Part shown: piece by piece, positions 7,285 to 16,584 of the stretch | Layout: each line of letters starts with the position of its first letter | Numbering within the stretch: position 1 is the first letter of the stretch | NCBI GenBank assembly: GCA_023715865.1 | Contig: JAMBOW010000001.1 | Coordinates: 186,001 to 250,000, forward strand | Source of the DNA: Neobacillus mesonae | GTDB lineage: Bacteria > Bacillota > Bacilli > Paenibacillales > Paenibacillaceae | Length of the DNA: 64,000 nucleotides | Reading direction: 5' to 3' | The notes under the pieces: generated by a model | Databases searched by the model: none | Told to the model about the DNA's origin: nothing | What the model saw: only the letters and a program-made list of their open reading frames with translations | Program-made: the position numbers and the translations under genes

Positions 7285-9711
7285 ATGTCTGACCGCAGCA
7301 AATTAGTACTTATAGGAAACGGGATGGCTGGTATTCGAACAATCGAGCATTTGCTTAAGCTTGCACCGGACAAATATGAGATTACTGTTTTTGGGGAAGA
7401 GCCTTATCCTAACTACAATCGAATTATGCTGTCCTCGGTATTAGCCGGGGGAACTACAGTAGAAGACATTATATTAAATGAACGCTCCTGGTATGAAGAC
7501 CATGGTATCCGTTTATATACAGGTGATCCTGTGACAGAAGTGGACACAGCCAGAAAGAGCGTGAAGTCTGCTTCCGGTATTCAGGTTTCGTATGATCGTC
7601 TTATTTTCGCTACAGGCTCCAGAGCCTTTATCCTTCCACTGCCAGGAGCAGACAAAGAAGGCGTTATCGGTTTCCGTGATGTAAAGGACTGCGAAACGAT
7701 GTTCGATGCATCAGGGAAATACAAAAAAGCGGCTGTTATCGGCGGAGGCCTTCTGGGACTAGAAGCAGCCCGCGGACTTCTTAATCTCGGTATGGAAGTA
7801 TCGGTTATTCATAACAGTGAGTATTTAATGAACCGTCAGCTTGATATCCCAGCGGCAACGATGCTCCGTAAAGAACTAGAGGGGCAAGGCATGAAATTTC
7901 TACTGAACAAGCAAACGGCAGAGCTTACCGGACGCAAACGGGTAACAGGCTTAAAGTTCAAGGATGGTGATAAGCTCGCCGCTGATCTAGTCGTCATGGC
8001 GGTCGGGATTCTTCCGAATGTCACAGTCGCCAAGGGTTCAGGACTTGCAACCAAACGAGGTATTCTCGTCAATGATCATATGGAAACAAGCATTACGGAT
8101 GTGTACGCGGTTGGCGAATGCGCTGAACATAACGGAATAACCTACGGACTGGTCGCTCCTCTATATGAGCAGGGGAACGTGCTAGCTAAACATTTGGCTG
8201 GTGTTGAACATCAGGGATATCACGGGTCGGTTACTTCTACGAAATTAAAGGTCTCTGGAGTGGATGTATTTTCAGCAGGAAATTATTTGGATAGAGATGA
8301 TACGCGTTCTCTTCGATATCAGGATGATATTGACGGAGTGTATAAAAAAATTGTATTGCACGAGGATCGCTTGGTTGGTGCTGTACTGTTCGGTGATACA
8401 AATGACGGAGCTTCCCTGTTCTCGCTTATTCGCAGCGGTGAGTCGGTAGCAGGCCGTGAAAAAGAGCTGCTTCTTGGCATGAAGCTGGATACCGCATCTG
8501 CAGGTGCCAAAATACTTGACATGCCAATGGACGAAATCGTATGCGGATGTAACGGGGTAACCAAACAGACGATTGTGGACGCAATCGGTCAAGGCTGCCA
8601 CAGCGTTGGGGAAGTTAAGGGTTGTACGAAAGCATCGGGTTCGTGCGGAGGCTGTAAGCCTATCGTAGAACAGCTGATCACAGCTTACGCAGGTGATGAT
8701 GCAAAGACGGGGATGAAAGAAGGGATTTGTTCCTGCACTTCCCTGGATCGTGAGGAAATCATCGCCGGTATCAAGGATATGGGTCTCAAAAGCGTCAAAG
8801 AAGTCATGAATGTCATGGGATGGAATGAACCTGAGGGCTGTACAAAATGCCGGCCAGCATTGAATTACTATTTGGGTATGCTGTGGCCGAGTGATTACAT
8901 TGACGAGAAAGAGTCTCGTTTTACGAACGAACGCTATCATGCCAACATTCAGAAGGATGGTACTTTCTCGGTTGTACCTCGTATCTATGGCGGAGTGACT
9001 TCTCCAAGCGAGCTCAAAAAAATAGCAGAAGTCGCAGAAAAATACGATGTGCCGATGGTGAAATTCACAGGCGGGCAGCGACTTGATTTACTGGGTGTCA
9101 AAAAAGAAGATCTACCGAGCATGTGGGAAGACCTTGATATGCCATCGGGACATGCGTACGGAAAAACACTGCGTACAGTGAAAACTTGTGTAGGCTCAAC
9201 GTTCTGCAGATTTGGAACTCAGGATTCCATTGGGATGGGGATTCGCCTTGAAAAAGCGTTTGAAAGACTAAATGCACCGCATAAAGTGAAGCTGGCGGTA
9301 TCCGGATGTCCACGTAACTGCGCGGAATCTATCATTAAAGATGTTGGCGTTGTTGCAATCGATGGAGCTTGGGAGATCTACGTCGGCGGTAACGGTGGAA
9401 TAAAGGTAAGAGCCGGAGAACTGCTCTGCACGGTGAAGACGGAAGACGAGGTTGAAGAGTGGTCGTCAGCGTTCCTGCAATATTATAGAGAGCAGGCGAA
9501 CTGGGGTGAGCGTACCGCCCAATGGATTGAGCGTGTCGGGCTTGAGCCGATCAAGGAAGCTTTGGCTGATCCAAAATTCAGAGAAGAGCTGGTTAGCCGA
9601 ATTCATGAAACACTCGCTAATCAGGTAGACCCTTGGAAAGAGATAACAGAGAACAAGGAGCTTCGGAAAAACTTCGAGCCGCTGAATCGCTATCAGCTTA
9701 CGCATGAATAG
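7285..9711 (+). CDS. nirB: Assimilatory nitrite reductase [NAD(P)H], large subunit
   Basis: An 808-residue NirB/NasD protein that reduces nitrite to ammonium with six electrons from NAD(P)H in the cytoplasm. In order: an FAD-binding fold with GNGMAG at 11-16; an NAD-binding fold with GGGLLGLEAARGL; two BFD-like [2Fe-2S] segments (CGCNGVT...CGGCKP and CSCTS...CTKCRP); and the nitrite/sulfite reductase half-domains. The [4Fe-4S]-siroheme cysteines are Cys635 and Cys641 (CVGSTFC) and Cys675 and Cys679 (CPRNC). All key cysteines are present and length is normal. The ATG has GGGAGAGG upstream. It is the first gene of an operon with nirD (12 bp gap) and cobA, controlled by the ANTAR leader. In Bacillus terms this is nasD. 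Confidence 0.97.
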   Translation: MSDRSKLVLIGNGMAGIRTIEHLLKLAPDKYEITVFGEEPYPNYNRIMLSSVLAGGTTVEDIILNERSWYEDHGIRLYTGDPVTEVDTARKSVKSASGIQVSYDRLIFATGSRAFILPLPGADKEGVIGFRDVKDCETMFDASGKYKKAAVIGGGLLGLEAARGLLNLGMEVSVIHNSEYLMNRQLDIPAATMLRKELEGQGMKFLLNKQTAELTGRKRVTGLKFKDGDKLAADLVVMAVGILPNVTVAKGSGLATKRGILVNDHMETSITDVYAVGECAEHNGITYGLVAPLYEQGNVLAKHLAGVEHQGYHGSVTSTKLKVSGVDVFSAGNYLDRDDTRSLRYQDDIDGVYKKIVLHEDRLVGAVLFGDTNDGASLFSLIRSGESVAGREKELLLGMKLDTASAGAKILDMPMDEIVCGCNGVTKQTIVDAIGQGCHSVGEVKGCTKASGSCGGCKPIVEQLITAYAGDDAKTGMKEGICSCTSLDREEIIAGIKDMGLKSVKEVMNVMGWNEPEGCTKCRPALNYYLGMLWPSDYIDEKESRFTNERYHANIQKDGTFSVVPRIYGGVTSPSELKKIAEVAEKYDVPMVKFTGGQRLDLLGVKKEDLPSMWEDLDMPSGHAYGKTLRTVKTCVGSTFCRFGTQDSIGMGIRLEKAFERLNAPHKVKLAVSGCPRNCAESIIKDVGVVAIDGAWEIYVGGNGGIKVRAGELLCTVKTEDEVEEWSSAFLQYYREQANWGERTAQWIERVGLEPIKEALADPKFREELVSRIHETLANQVDPWKEITENKELRKNFEPLNRYQLTHE

Positions 9712-9723
9712 GGGGAGACAAAC

Positions 9724-10038
9724 ATGAGTCAGAAATATTTGGTAGCATATGAATCCGATATCGATGTGCTCGGAACAAGAGTAGTCACAATAGATAATAC
9801 AGAGTTAGCCTTATTTAAGCTTAGCGATGGAACGATCAAAGCGCTCGAAAACCGTTGTCCGCATAAAGGCGGAAAGTTGTCAGAAGGTATGGTATGCGGA
9901 AGCAATGTGCATTGTCCACTGCATGATTGGAAGATTCATTTAAGCAGCGGTGAGGTTCAGGCACCCGATGAAGGTAAGGTATCTGCTTATTCCCTAGAGG
10001 TTGATCCGGCAAACGGTGCCGTATATGTAATGCTATGA
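9724..10038 (+). CDS. nirD: Nitrite reductase small subunit, Rieske-type
   Basis: A 104-residue NirD/NasE protein. It contains a Rieske [2Fe-2S] motif with Cys and His in CPHKG and CPLHDW. It is the small subunit that joins NirB in assimilatory nitrite reductase. The start ATG has GGGGGAGA upstream and the gene follows nirB by 12 bp. Its stop overlaps the cobA start (ATGA), which indicates translational coupling. In Bacillus subtilis the equivalent is NasE. Confidence 0.95.
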   Translation: MSQKYLVAYESDIDVLGTRVVTIDNTELALFKLSDGTIKALENRCPHKGGKLSEGMVCGSNVHCPLHDWKIHLSSGEVQAPDEGKVSAYSLEVDPANGAVYVML

Positions 10039-10814
10039 AGAGCCCAGGGTTTGTCAGTATCGTCGGCGCGGGTCCAGGTGACCCGGAACTAATTACGTTA
10101 AAGGCAGTACGGCGTATAGAGAAGGCAGATGTCGTCCTGTACGATCGGCTGGTGAATGAAGAGCTTCTTCAATATGCTCGTCCTGAGGCGAGAAGAATTT
10201 ACTGCGGCAAAGCACCAGGTGTTCACGCGATGACTCAGCAGAAAATCCAGCAGAAGCTTATAGAGTACGCCTCAGCTGGGAACCATGTTGTCAGACTAAA
10301 GGGAGGCGATCCCTTTGTCTTTGGACGCGGAGGAGAAGAGGTGCTTGCCCTCGCTGAACGCGGCATCGATTTTGAAGTTATTCCCGGAATTACTTCGGCC
10401 ATCGGGGCAGGAGGCACTTCCTTTATTCCTTTAACACATCGCGGTAAGTCTACCTCGTTTGCTTGTGTTACGGCAAGCAGGAAGGAGGAGGATGGCAGCC
10501 AGTCAGGGCTTGGTCCACTTGCCTTGCATGTAGATACGTTGGTTATATATATGGGAGTGAGTCACATGGCTGCTATCCAAGCCGAGCTTATAGCCTACGG
10601 GAAAAGAGCTGATACGCCGGCAGCTATCGTTGAAAAAGGTACGACTAAAGAGGAGCGTGTCGTTGTAACAACACTTTGTCAACTTGAGGAGACTGCTAAA
10701 ATCAACCGTATCAAAAATCCAGCCCTCATTATAATCGGTGAGGTCGTGAAGGTAAGAGAAGAGCTGCTTCAACTGCATTTAGAGCTGCCCTCTCGGCTGG
10801 AGCAGATTGGATAG
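10035..10814 (+). CDS. cobA: Uroporphyrinogen-III C-methyltransferase
   Basis: A 259-residue SAM-dependent methyltransferase (SUMT; NasF in Bacillus) that converts uroporphyrinogen III to precorrin-2, the first step to siroheme, the cofactor of NirB. The N-terminal VGAGPGDPELITLKA and the GGDPFVFGRGGEE segment (SAM-binding, about residues 93-106) are both intact. Length is typical for a single-domain SUMT, with no fused HemD or CysG part. It overlaps nirD by 4 bp, so siroheme supply is coupled to the apoenzyme. A strong terminator follows. No siroheme dehydrogenase/chelatase gene is present in the window. Confidence 0.95.
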   Translation: MKSPGFVSIVGAGPGDPELITLKAVRRIEKADVVLYDRLVNEELLQYARPEARRIYCGKAPGVHAMTQQKIQQKLIEYASAGNHVVRLKGGDPFVFGRGGEEVLALAERGIDFEVIPGITSAIGAGGTSFIPLTHRGKSTSFACVTASRKEEDGSQSGLGPLALHVDTLVIYMGVSHMAAIQAELIAYGKRADTPAAIVEKGTTKEERVVVTTLCQLEETAKINRIKNPALIIIGEVVKVREELLQLHLELPSRLEQIG

Positions 10815-10852
10815 AAAAAAAGGATCGTGATTTTATCACGATCCTTTTTTGT
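10815..10852 (+). terminator. Terminator after cobA
   Basis: A long stem (AGGATCGTGAT paired with ATCACGATCCT, 10821-10844) is flanked by A-run and T-run, so it can act in both directions. It separates the nirB operon from a convergent membrane-protein gene. Confidence 0.9.
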
Positions 10853-10888
10853 TTTACTTATTATGATAAATGTAGATGAACTAAGAAT

Positions 10889-11191
10889 TTATCCTTCTTT
10901 TTTCTTCCACATATAAAAATTATAGATAAATTGAATGAGATAAAGTAAAAGAAAAAATAATCCAATCCATACTTTAGATAACATGCTCAAGTCAGTGTAA
11001 AGAAAAATAACAGCGATTGCTAAAACGAGAATAGGAGAGCTTGTTAATGTTCTAATCATTTTTCTTCTATAAGATAATCTATAGTAATTTATCTTAAAAC
11101 CTTTGTCCACTTTAGATTTGTCTTTAAAAATAACCGAGAAAATGATGCTCACCAATACGGAAATAACTACGGGAATTAGGAGATTTTCCAC
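10889..11191 (-). CDS. Small three-helix membrane protein, unknown function
   Basis: A 100-residue protein with GTG start and AAGGAGG spaced 7 nt upstream, which supports it as a real gene. Three hydrophobic stretches are visible (about 4-21, 49-66, 73-92) with Lys/Arg-rich loops between, and a positively charged C-terminus WKKKEG. It should be an integral cytoplasmic-membrane protein. I do not recognise a family. It stands alone, convergent with cobA and divergent from the next gene. Confidence 0.6.
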   Translation of the reverse strand: MENLLIPVVISVLVSIIFSVIFKDKSKVDKGFKINYYRLSYRRKMIRTLTSSPILVLAIAVIFLYTDLSMLSKVWIGLFFLLLYLIQFIYNFYMWKKKEG

Positions 11192-11409
11192 ATTTAATCC
11201 TCCTTCAGAAAAACTAGATTGTTAATAATATAATTATATTTTACCATAAAAATCCACAACGTCCTGTTTAATGTTAAAACTTATACTTTCAATATTTTAG
11301 AAAGGAGGCCTTATTTTAGAGAGTGGTCAAAGAAGTGAATTACAATTATAAGAATTAAAGGTATAATTTAGTGGGTGTGAACTCTTTATTATGGAAAGGG
11401 CCTATAACG

Positions 11410-12156
11410 ATGATGACCAATAAAGAAATAATACATATCGTGCAATCCCAGCTGGCAATTGACTTGAACTGTACAATGAATGATCTAAATAGAGAAAAAG
11501 ACACGGTTATTTTTGTACCCGCAAAGGAAAATCCCGGACGAAGACCGTATCCGAGAAATGAGCGATTTTTTGAAATTTTGTCTATGGGCAAATCTATCGT
11601 GGTATCGGCAACGCCGGAAAGGTTGTCTATTGCTAAGAAGTATATGCAGGGAAAAGACAGGGATAGCATTTTCGCTTTGCCGTTTATTAGAGGATTATAT
11701 CTACACTTTCTTCCTGATTTAGAGAAAATAAAACGTATATCGCCGCCAACAGGGTTTTCATTAGAAGTCGTTGAAGAAGAGGGCATCACTGAGTTATTGG
11801 ATTTGGAAGGGTTCGACGAGGCTATTATTTCTGATAGAAACCATCCCTATCAAACTGTACTGGTAGTGCTCGCCAAAAGGAATGATGAGATTGTGGGTAT
11901 GGCTGGGGCGAGTAATGTGGGCGCTAAGATGTGGCAAATCGGGGTAGAAATCCTTCCTGAATTTCGCAATTTGGGATTGGCAGCCGCTCTTGTGAGCAGT
12001 TTAACAACCGAAATACTAATTCGTGGCTGTGTGCCTACATATGATGTAATCTCAAGCAATATAGCCTCACAAAGAATAGCTTACCGAGTAGGATATTACC
12101 CGGCATTTGTGACGGATTGGCGGTGTGATTTTAAGGAATTTGAAGCGATGATTTAA
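11410..12156 (+). CDS. GNAT family N-acetyltransferase
   Basis: A 249-residue protein from ATG 11410; an upstream in-frame GTG at 11371 would add 13 residues. The C-terminal half has the GNAT fold: substrate-side strand VVLAKRNDEIVGMAG, then the acetyl-CoA-binding stretch GVEILPEFRNLGLAAALVSSL, and later NIASQRIAYRVGY. The N-terminal about 120 residues are extra and unassigned. It probably transfers acetyl to an amine on a small molecule or protein. The target is unknown. It is not part of an obvious operon. Confidence 0.8.
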   Translation: MMTNKEIIHIVQSQLAIDLNCTMNDLNREKDTVIFVPAKENPGRRPYPRNERFFEILSMGKSIVVSATPERLSIAKKYMQGKDRDSIFALPFIRGLYLHFLPDLEKIKRISPPTGFSLEVVEEEGITELLDLEGFDEAIISDRNHPYQTVLVVLAKRNDEIVGMAGASNVGAKMWQIGVEILPEFRNLGLAAALVSSLTTEILIRGCVPTYDVISSNIASQRIAYRVGYYPAFVTDWRCDFKEFEAMI

Positions 12157-12205
12157 GAAAATGCATTTGTTATGGATCTAGGTTAGAAACGGACAAGTTC
12201 ACGCA

Positions 12206-12540
12206 CTACAATAGGGATTCCTTTGAGTTAATGAACAACCGCATACCCTGTTCAATGCCGCTCCTTCCCGTTTTATTTTTGCCAATGTACTGAAATGCCG
12301 ACTTTTCATATAATCGTTTGGCTGGAAGGTTGTGCTCATTAACAGTAAGTATGATTTCAGATATATGAGGGAAGTAAGCTGCAGTAAAGCCGGGTAAACA
12401 GTTCATCGCAGATTTGCCATAACCTTTCCCTTGGTATCTCCTGTCGATGCAAAATGCTCTCAGAAATAACACATCAGCATTTTCTGTAAATTCTCTAGTC
12501 TCTTCACAATACTGTAAGATAAAAAATCCGACAGAACTTT
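12206..12540 (-). pseudogene. N-terminally truncated GNAT acetyltransferase remnant
   Basis: The frame encodes the second half of a GNAT protein: after VGFFILQYCEE comes LRAFCIDRRYQGKGYGKSA (acetyl-CoA-binding loop), then LTVNEHNLPAKRLYEKSAFQYIG. A stop codon lies about 23 codons upstream of the GTG at 12472, and no matching N-terminal half or good start is seen upstream. The expected about 60-70 N-terminal residues are missing. A short protein from the GTG (88 aa) is possible but would lack the substrate-binding side, so I call a remnant. Confidence 0.6.
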
Positions 12541-12631
12541 AGCTGACAGCTCAATATTTATCACTGATCCTTTGTGTCAGGTGCATATACTATAGGAAAT
12601 AATTAAAGTTGTTTTAGTGCATTTACAATAA

Positions 12632-12651
12632 CCCACAAGATTCCTTGTGGG
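12632..12651 (-). terminator. Hairpin downstream of the HAAS-domain gene
   Basis: CCCACAAG (12632-12639) and CTTGTGGG (12644-12651) form a perfect 8-bp stem with a 4-nt loop just after the stop of the minus-strand gene. The T-tract is weak, so the terminator role is likely but not certain. Confidence 0.55.
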
Positions 12652-12663
12652 CCATTCCTTAAT

Positions 12664-13554
12664 TTAACTGATTACTTTTACTTTCTTTTTTGAAATAAAC
12701 TTATCAATAATTTTATAAATCTTCAGAAAAATAATGTATAACATAATACTACATATGATTACTACAAGTCGCTGAGCATTACCTGAAATGAATACTTCGT
12801 GACCTCTGCTTACGATAGAAGCGAACTGATCATTTATAGTAAATAAATAATAGAGTTTAAACATAATAATATGAATAAGTGTATAAACCGCTGATAACAA
12901 AAAGGGTAATGAAGCTATGTATCTGTTTTTACAAATCATATAGATAATTAATGACAGTGATGACAAAAAGAAAACGGAGATATACATATAGTCTAGACGC
13001 CCTTGATAATCATACGACCCCGGAAAGAAGAGATTATAGAACATGAGAAATGTTAAGCCATCTCCCAAAACATTAGCCATGAAATTAAAATAAGCTTGTA
13101 AATAACCTAATCCAAAAAATAAAGGGGTAAGTAATAAGCAAAAACGGTCTGCGCTTTTACGAGTATAAAATACGGAAACACTTAACAAGAAAAAACTAAT
13201 CAAAACAATGGGTATTATTTCTATGTATCTATTGTGTATATCAAATCTTTCAAGAGTTACTCCTCCAATTAATGAAATAATAAAAAAAGTTAAGCTAATA
13301 AATATAGAAAACAGCACGGTGCTACTTTTAAATCCATATGTTTCTTTGGTTAAACTATCCCTGATTTCTTTTGGAGATCCAAATGAATCTATAGCAAGTC
13401 TCACAGCTTGTACTTTGTTGTAGCCTTGGCTCTCATACTCCTCCGTTGACAGGTGTAAATGGCTGGACATTTCTTCAATCCAGTCATTTTTTTCGTTTTT
13501 TGATAGAAAGCTATATTGGAAAACTCTTTGTAAGAAGACTTGGATTTGATCCAT
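12664..13554 (-). CDS. HAAS-domain multi-pass membrane protein
   Basis: A 296-residue protein from ATG 13554, with GGAGGT just upstream; the frame itself runs 5 codons further to a TTG. The first about 75 residues (WIEEMSSHLHLSTEEYESQG, then AIDSFGSPKEI) match the HAAS/DUF1700-type helical domain that accompanies PadR regulators. The rest has about six hydrophobic segments. The start lies inside the 3' end of the upstream padR-like gene (44 bp overlap), so the pair is translationally linked. A common inference for such pairs is that the membrane protein is the target or signal partner of the PadR repressor. No ligand is known. Confidence 0.7.
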   Translation of the reverse strand: MDQIQVFLQRVFQYSFLSKNEKNDWIEEMSSHLHLSTEEYESQGYNKVQAVRLAIDSFGSPKEIRDSLTKETYGFKSSTVLFSIFISLTFFIISLIGGVTLERFDIHNRYIEIIPIVLISFFLLSVSVFYTRKSADRFCLLLTPLFFGLGYLQAYFNFMANVLGDGLTFLMFYNLFFPGSYDYQGRLDYMYISVFFLSSLSLIIYMICKNRYIASLPFLLSAVYTLIHIIMFKLYYLFTINDQFASIVSRGHEVFISGNAQRLVVIICSIMLYIIFLKIYKIIDKFISKKKVKVIS

Positions 13555-13867
13555 ATGGTTTACCTCCAAGAAAAATATTAATAAGTTTCATGTTATCTAT
13601 CCAAGAGCTCTTCATAAAATGCAATTGTGCTCTTCCATGAGTTGTTATTTGATAATACTTTCGACGTGGACTAGACTCTGATTCTCTCCAGTAGCTTAGA
13701 ATATAATTATTTGCCTCCATTCTTTTAAGAGCTGGGTATAGAGTGCCTTCTTTTAAACTGAGTTGTCCATTCGTTTTCCTGTTTACAATTTTCGAGATTT
13801 CATAACCGTAAGCATCCTGAGTATCTAATATTGACAGAATAATAGCATCAATATAGCCTTTAATCAT
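13511..13867 (-). CDS. PadR family transcriptional regulator
   Basis: A 118-residue winged-helix protein. Typical PadR features are MIKGYIDAIILSILDTQDAYGYEI at the start, then LKEGTLYPALKRMEANNYI (recognition helix and wing), and RRKYYQITTHGRAQL. It should bind DNA as a dimer and repress its own operon. The gene overlaps the downstream HAAS membrane-protein gene by 44 bp. The AT-rich 268 bp upstream up to the next gene presumably holds the promoter and operator. Confidence 0.88.
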   Translation of the reverse strand: MIKGYIDAIILSILDTQDAYGYEISKIVNRKTNGQLSLKEGTLYPALKRMEANNYILSYWRESESSPRRKYYQITTHGRAQLHFMKSSWIDNMKLINIFLGGKPYGSNPSLLTKSFPI

Positions 13868-14135
13868 TTCATTACTAATATTTATTCACCTCTATACTAC
13901 ATAGCATTTCTATGTATAAAGAATAACAAAGTTGAATTTTGAATTCAATTATATTTTTTCTAAAAATTAACAAATTATTTTGAACAGGATAAGTGTGTGA
14001 TATTTTATTAAATAGATTATATAATTGGGATAAAATTCAATATAATGGTTATGAATTGGAATTTGAAATATAGATAATCAAGTTGTAGCAGAATTGAATT
14101 AATTACTACTAGAGAACTGTGAGGATTAAAAAGTT

Positions 14136-14528
14136 ATGCCCTATGATGCCAATATAACCACTGACGAGCTAAACAAATTGCTTCAATATCTTGAATATTT
14201 TCAAGGGAGAGACCATGTTTTTTATTATGAAAAGAATGGATACCTCGCTGAGAGTGAAGAAGTATTGCAATTTCGAAAAGAGCTTGATCAAACGGGCTTC
14301 TTAGTCGTCTTTGATTGGTCTGAATGGATTCAGGCAAATGAAAGATTTAGAGATATCAAGAATGATATACATGATGAGATCAAGCGCGCTGATTTGAATA
14401 CGCTTAGAAAATTAATGACGAGCTACATTAGGGGAGATCGATTTAACGAAGGATTATTTATTCAGGTGATATTACAAGGACATATCAAGAATATTTTGAT
14501 GCGGCTTCAAGAAATTAAAAATTTATAG
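14136..14528 (+). CDS. DUF6508 family protein
   Basis: A 130-residue soluble protein. The order of segments fits DUF6508: TTDELNKLLQYLEYFQGRDHVFYY at the N-terminus, FDWSEWIQANE in the middle, and LRKLMTSYIRGDRFNEGLF...GHIKNILMRLQEI at the end, where the family usually has CVRGERFCDGHW and a GHI motif. The usual Cys residues are not conserved here. Function of the family is not known. GTGAGG lies upstream of the ATG. A GNAT gene follows after 33 bp. Confidence 0.65.
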   Translation: MPYDANITTDELNKLLQYLEYFQGRDHVFYYEKNGYLAESEEVLQFRKELDQTGFLVVFDWSEWIQANERFRDIKNDIHDEIKRADLNTLRKLMTSYIRGDRFNEGLFIQVILQGHIKNILMRLQEIKNL

Positions 14529-14561
14529 TGGAAATTACAAGCTTTGGGAGGTTCATCTGAA

Positions 14562-14990
14562 GTGATTCGTGAAGCGGAGAAAATGGATAGAGACCAGCTG
14601 CATGATTTATATAGGATGCTGGTTCCAAACAGTAAAAAAATGAATGTGCTCGAGGATCAAATTGAAGCCATTAGAAAGAGTCCGATGAATTTTTTATTTG
14701 TGTATGCTGAGGGAGAAACCATCTTAGGCACGCTGACCCTTAACATCTGCCTTCAGGCGATGCATGGACTTAGGCCGTATGGAATTATTGAAAATGTTAT
14801 CGTGCATGAGAATTATCGAAGCAGGAATATTGGTCAGAAGCTGTTACAACATGCAGAGAAATATTGCATATCAATGGATTGTCATAAAATCATGCTGTTG
14901 AGCAGTGCAAAGCGCATTCGTGCCCATGAGTTTTTTGAAAAAGAAGGGTTTGATGGGACGGTCAGCAGGGGCTTTAAAAAGTACTTGTGA
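14562..14990 (+). CDS. GNAT family N-acetyltransferase
   Basis: A 142-residue GNAT protein. The start chosen is GTG 14562, which has GGGAGGT 9 nt upstream; an in-frame TTG at 14544 lies before that site and is unlikely. The fold is visible as TLTLNICLQAM, then the acetyl-CoA loop VIVHENYRSRNIGQKLLQHAEKYC, and ending HEFFEKEGF. It probably acetylates a small amine. It is followed 21 bp later by an alpha/beta hydrolase gene and may be co-transcribed with it. Confidence 0.85.
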   Translation: MIREAEKMDRDQLHDLYRMLVPNSKKMNVLEDQIEAIRKSPMNFLFVYAEGETILGTLTLNICLQAMHGLRPYGIIENVIVHENYRSRNIGQKLLQHAEKYCISMDCHKIMLLSSAKRIRAHEFFEKEGFDGTVSRGFKKYL

Positions 14991-15011
14991 TTATAAAAAT
15001 GAGGTGACAAT

Positions 15012-15887
15012 ATGCAGAGATATAAGAAGTTGGAAGGCAAACAACTAATTTATAACTCGTATGATTCCTTATTGCAATTTTGGGAAGTAGAAATTGAAGA
15101 AAGAGACATAGATACGTCCTATGGAAAAACACATATTATAACGGCTGGAGATACATCCAATCCGCCATTACTGCTTTTTCATGGGACTGCAGATAATTCT
15201 GCGATGATGTGGATCTATAATATGAAGTTTCTGGCTGAGAGATTCTTCGTCGTAGCAATTGATGCGATCGGCGGATCAGGAAAAAGTGAACCGAACGATC
15301 AATATTACAACAGCTTCAACCAGATCATTTGGCTTGACGAAATATTAAATGCTCTTGAATTAGAAACAACGAATGTATGCGGCGTTTCATACGGTGCTTA
15401 TCTATCTTACTATTATGCTGTGAAAAGACCAGGTAGAGTAAATAAGGCTGTATGTTTAGCAGGTAGAATCCCTTCTAGTTCCTTTGAAGTGTTCTCCAAA
15501 ATGATGTTTGCGTTTATGCCAGAAGCCCTGTTTCCTTCAGAACGAAATTGCAGAAAGCTTTTAAGAAAATTAAGTGGGCCCAACCTATCGGCATTCGAAA
15601 ATAATGAAATCCTAATGAAGCACTGGTATTACTTGCTGAAGTATTTTAACAATAAATCCATGTTTCAGCACAAGATTGAAATAAGTGAAAATACGGAGCT
15701 CGCCATTCTGCAAGAGAAGGCTCTTTTTCTCATTGGTGAACATGACCAATTATCAAATTACGCTAAGGCTCATAAGAGATTAATCGAAAATGGTATTCAA
15801 TATAAGATAATAGAGAATGCGGGACATGCAATAAATCATGAACAGCCAGACGTAATAAATAACGAAATTGCAAATTTTATTCTATGA
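15012..15887 (+). CDS. Alpha/beta hydrolase
   Basis: A 291-residue cytoplasmic alpha/beta hydrolase. The oxyanion loop is LLFHGTADNS, the nucleophile Ser sits in GVSYGAYLS, the acid Asp is probably in LIGEHDQLS and the His in ENAGHAINHE, so the catalytic triad is intact. RBS GAGGTG precedes the ATG. It may hydrolyse an ester or similar bond. The substrate is unknown. It lies in a run of same-strand small-molecule modifying genes from 14.1 to 20.3 kb. Confidence 0.85.
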   Translation: MQRYKKLEGKQLIYNSYDSLLQFWEVEIEERDIDTSYGKTHIITAGDTSNPPLLLFHGTADNSAMMWIYNMKFLAERFFVVAIDAIGGSGKSEPNDQYYNSFNQIIWLDEILNALELETTNVCGVSYGAYLSYYYAVKRPGRVNKAVCLAGRIPSSSFEVFSKMMFAFMPEALFPSERNCRKLLRKLSGPNLSAFENNEILMKHWYYLLKYFNNKSMFQHKIEISENTELAILQEKALFLIGEHDQLSNYAKAHKRLIENGIQYKIIENAGHAINHEQPDVINNEIANFIL

Positions 15888-15991
15888 AAAGTTCTTTAAA
15901 TATGTTATGAGAGGGTTCAGCTGGCTGTTTTTCATTACTTAACATACCTAGAGTTTGACTCAAACTTTTAAAGGAGAGTATAACGACTATT

Positions 15992-16570
15992 ATGGATGTT
16001 GAAAAGCTGTTTATAGAGCAACCAACCTTCGAAACTCCACGTCTTCGCATGAGAAGAATAACGTTAGAGGATGCTGTTGATTACTTTTCTTTTGCTTCTG
16101 ATCCCTCTGTTACGAGACATACAATTTGGAATACCCATCAATCATTAAATGATACCAGAACATATATTGAATCTTTGATCCAAAAATATGAAGCTAATGA
16201 AGCTTATTATTGGGGAATTATCAATAAAGAAACGAATAAACTGATAGGCAGAACAGGATATATTCATTGGGATCTTATTCATGAAAAAACTGAAGTCGGT
16301 TTTGCAATCTCAAGTCCTTATTGGAACCAAGGTATGATTACTGAAGCAACAAGTCGTATTATCGAGTACGGCTTTACGCAAATTGGATTCAATCGAATAG
16401 AGGGAAGATGCAACGTTGATAATCTGGAGTCAGGGCGAGTTATGGAAAAACTGGGCATGAAATTGGAAGGTGTGCTGCGAGGTCAGTTAAAGATAAAAGG
16501 AGAATTTATAGATCAGCGGATGTATGCCATCCTTAAGCATGATTATGAGATGAATAACAAAACAAAGTAA
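15992..16570 (+). CDS. RimJ/RimL-type GNAT acetyltransferase
   Basis: A 192-residue protein with the RimJ/RimL pattern: FETPRLRMRRITLEDAVDYFSFASDP at the N-terminus, WGIINKETNKLIGRTGY, then GFAISSPYWNQGMITEA and NRIEGRCNVDNLESGRVMEKLGMKLEG. Such enzymes acetylate N-termini of ribosomal proteins or small molecules. The ATG has GGAGAG upstream at reasonable spacing. The specific target cannot be predicted. Confidence 0.88.
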   Translation: MDVEKLFIEQPTFETPRLRMRRITLEDAVDYFSFASDPSVTRHTIWNTHQSLNDTRTYIESLIQKYEANEAYYWGIINKETNKLIGRTGYIHWDLIHEKTEVGFAISSPYWNQGMITEATSRIIEYGFTQIGFNRIEGRCNVDNLESGRVMEKLGMKLEGVLRGQLKIKGEFIDQRMYAILKHDYEMNNKTK

Positions 16571-16584
16571 AGTAGGGTGGTGAT

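Noticed and set aside
8272..8940. Long open frame (222 codons) antisense to nirB
   Set aside because: It lies entirely inside the intact nirB gene, has no RBS and a Cys/Phe/Thr-rich sequence typical of an antisense shadow.
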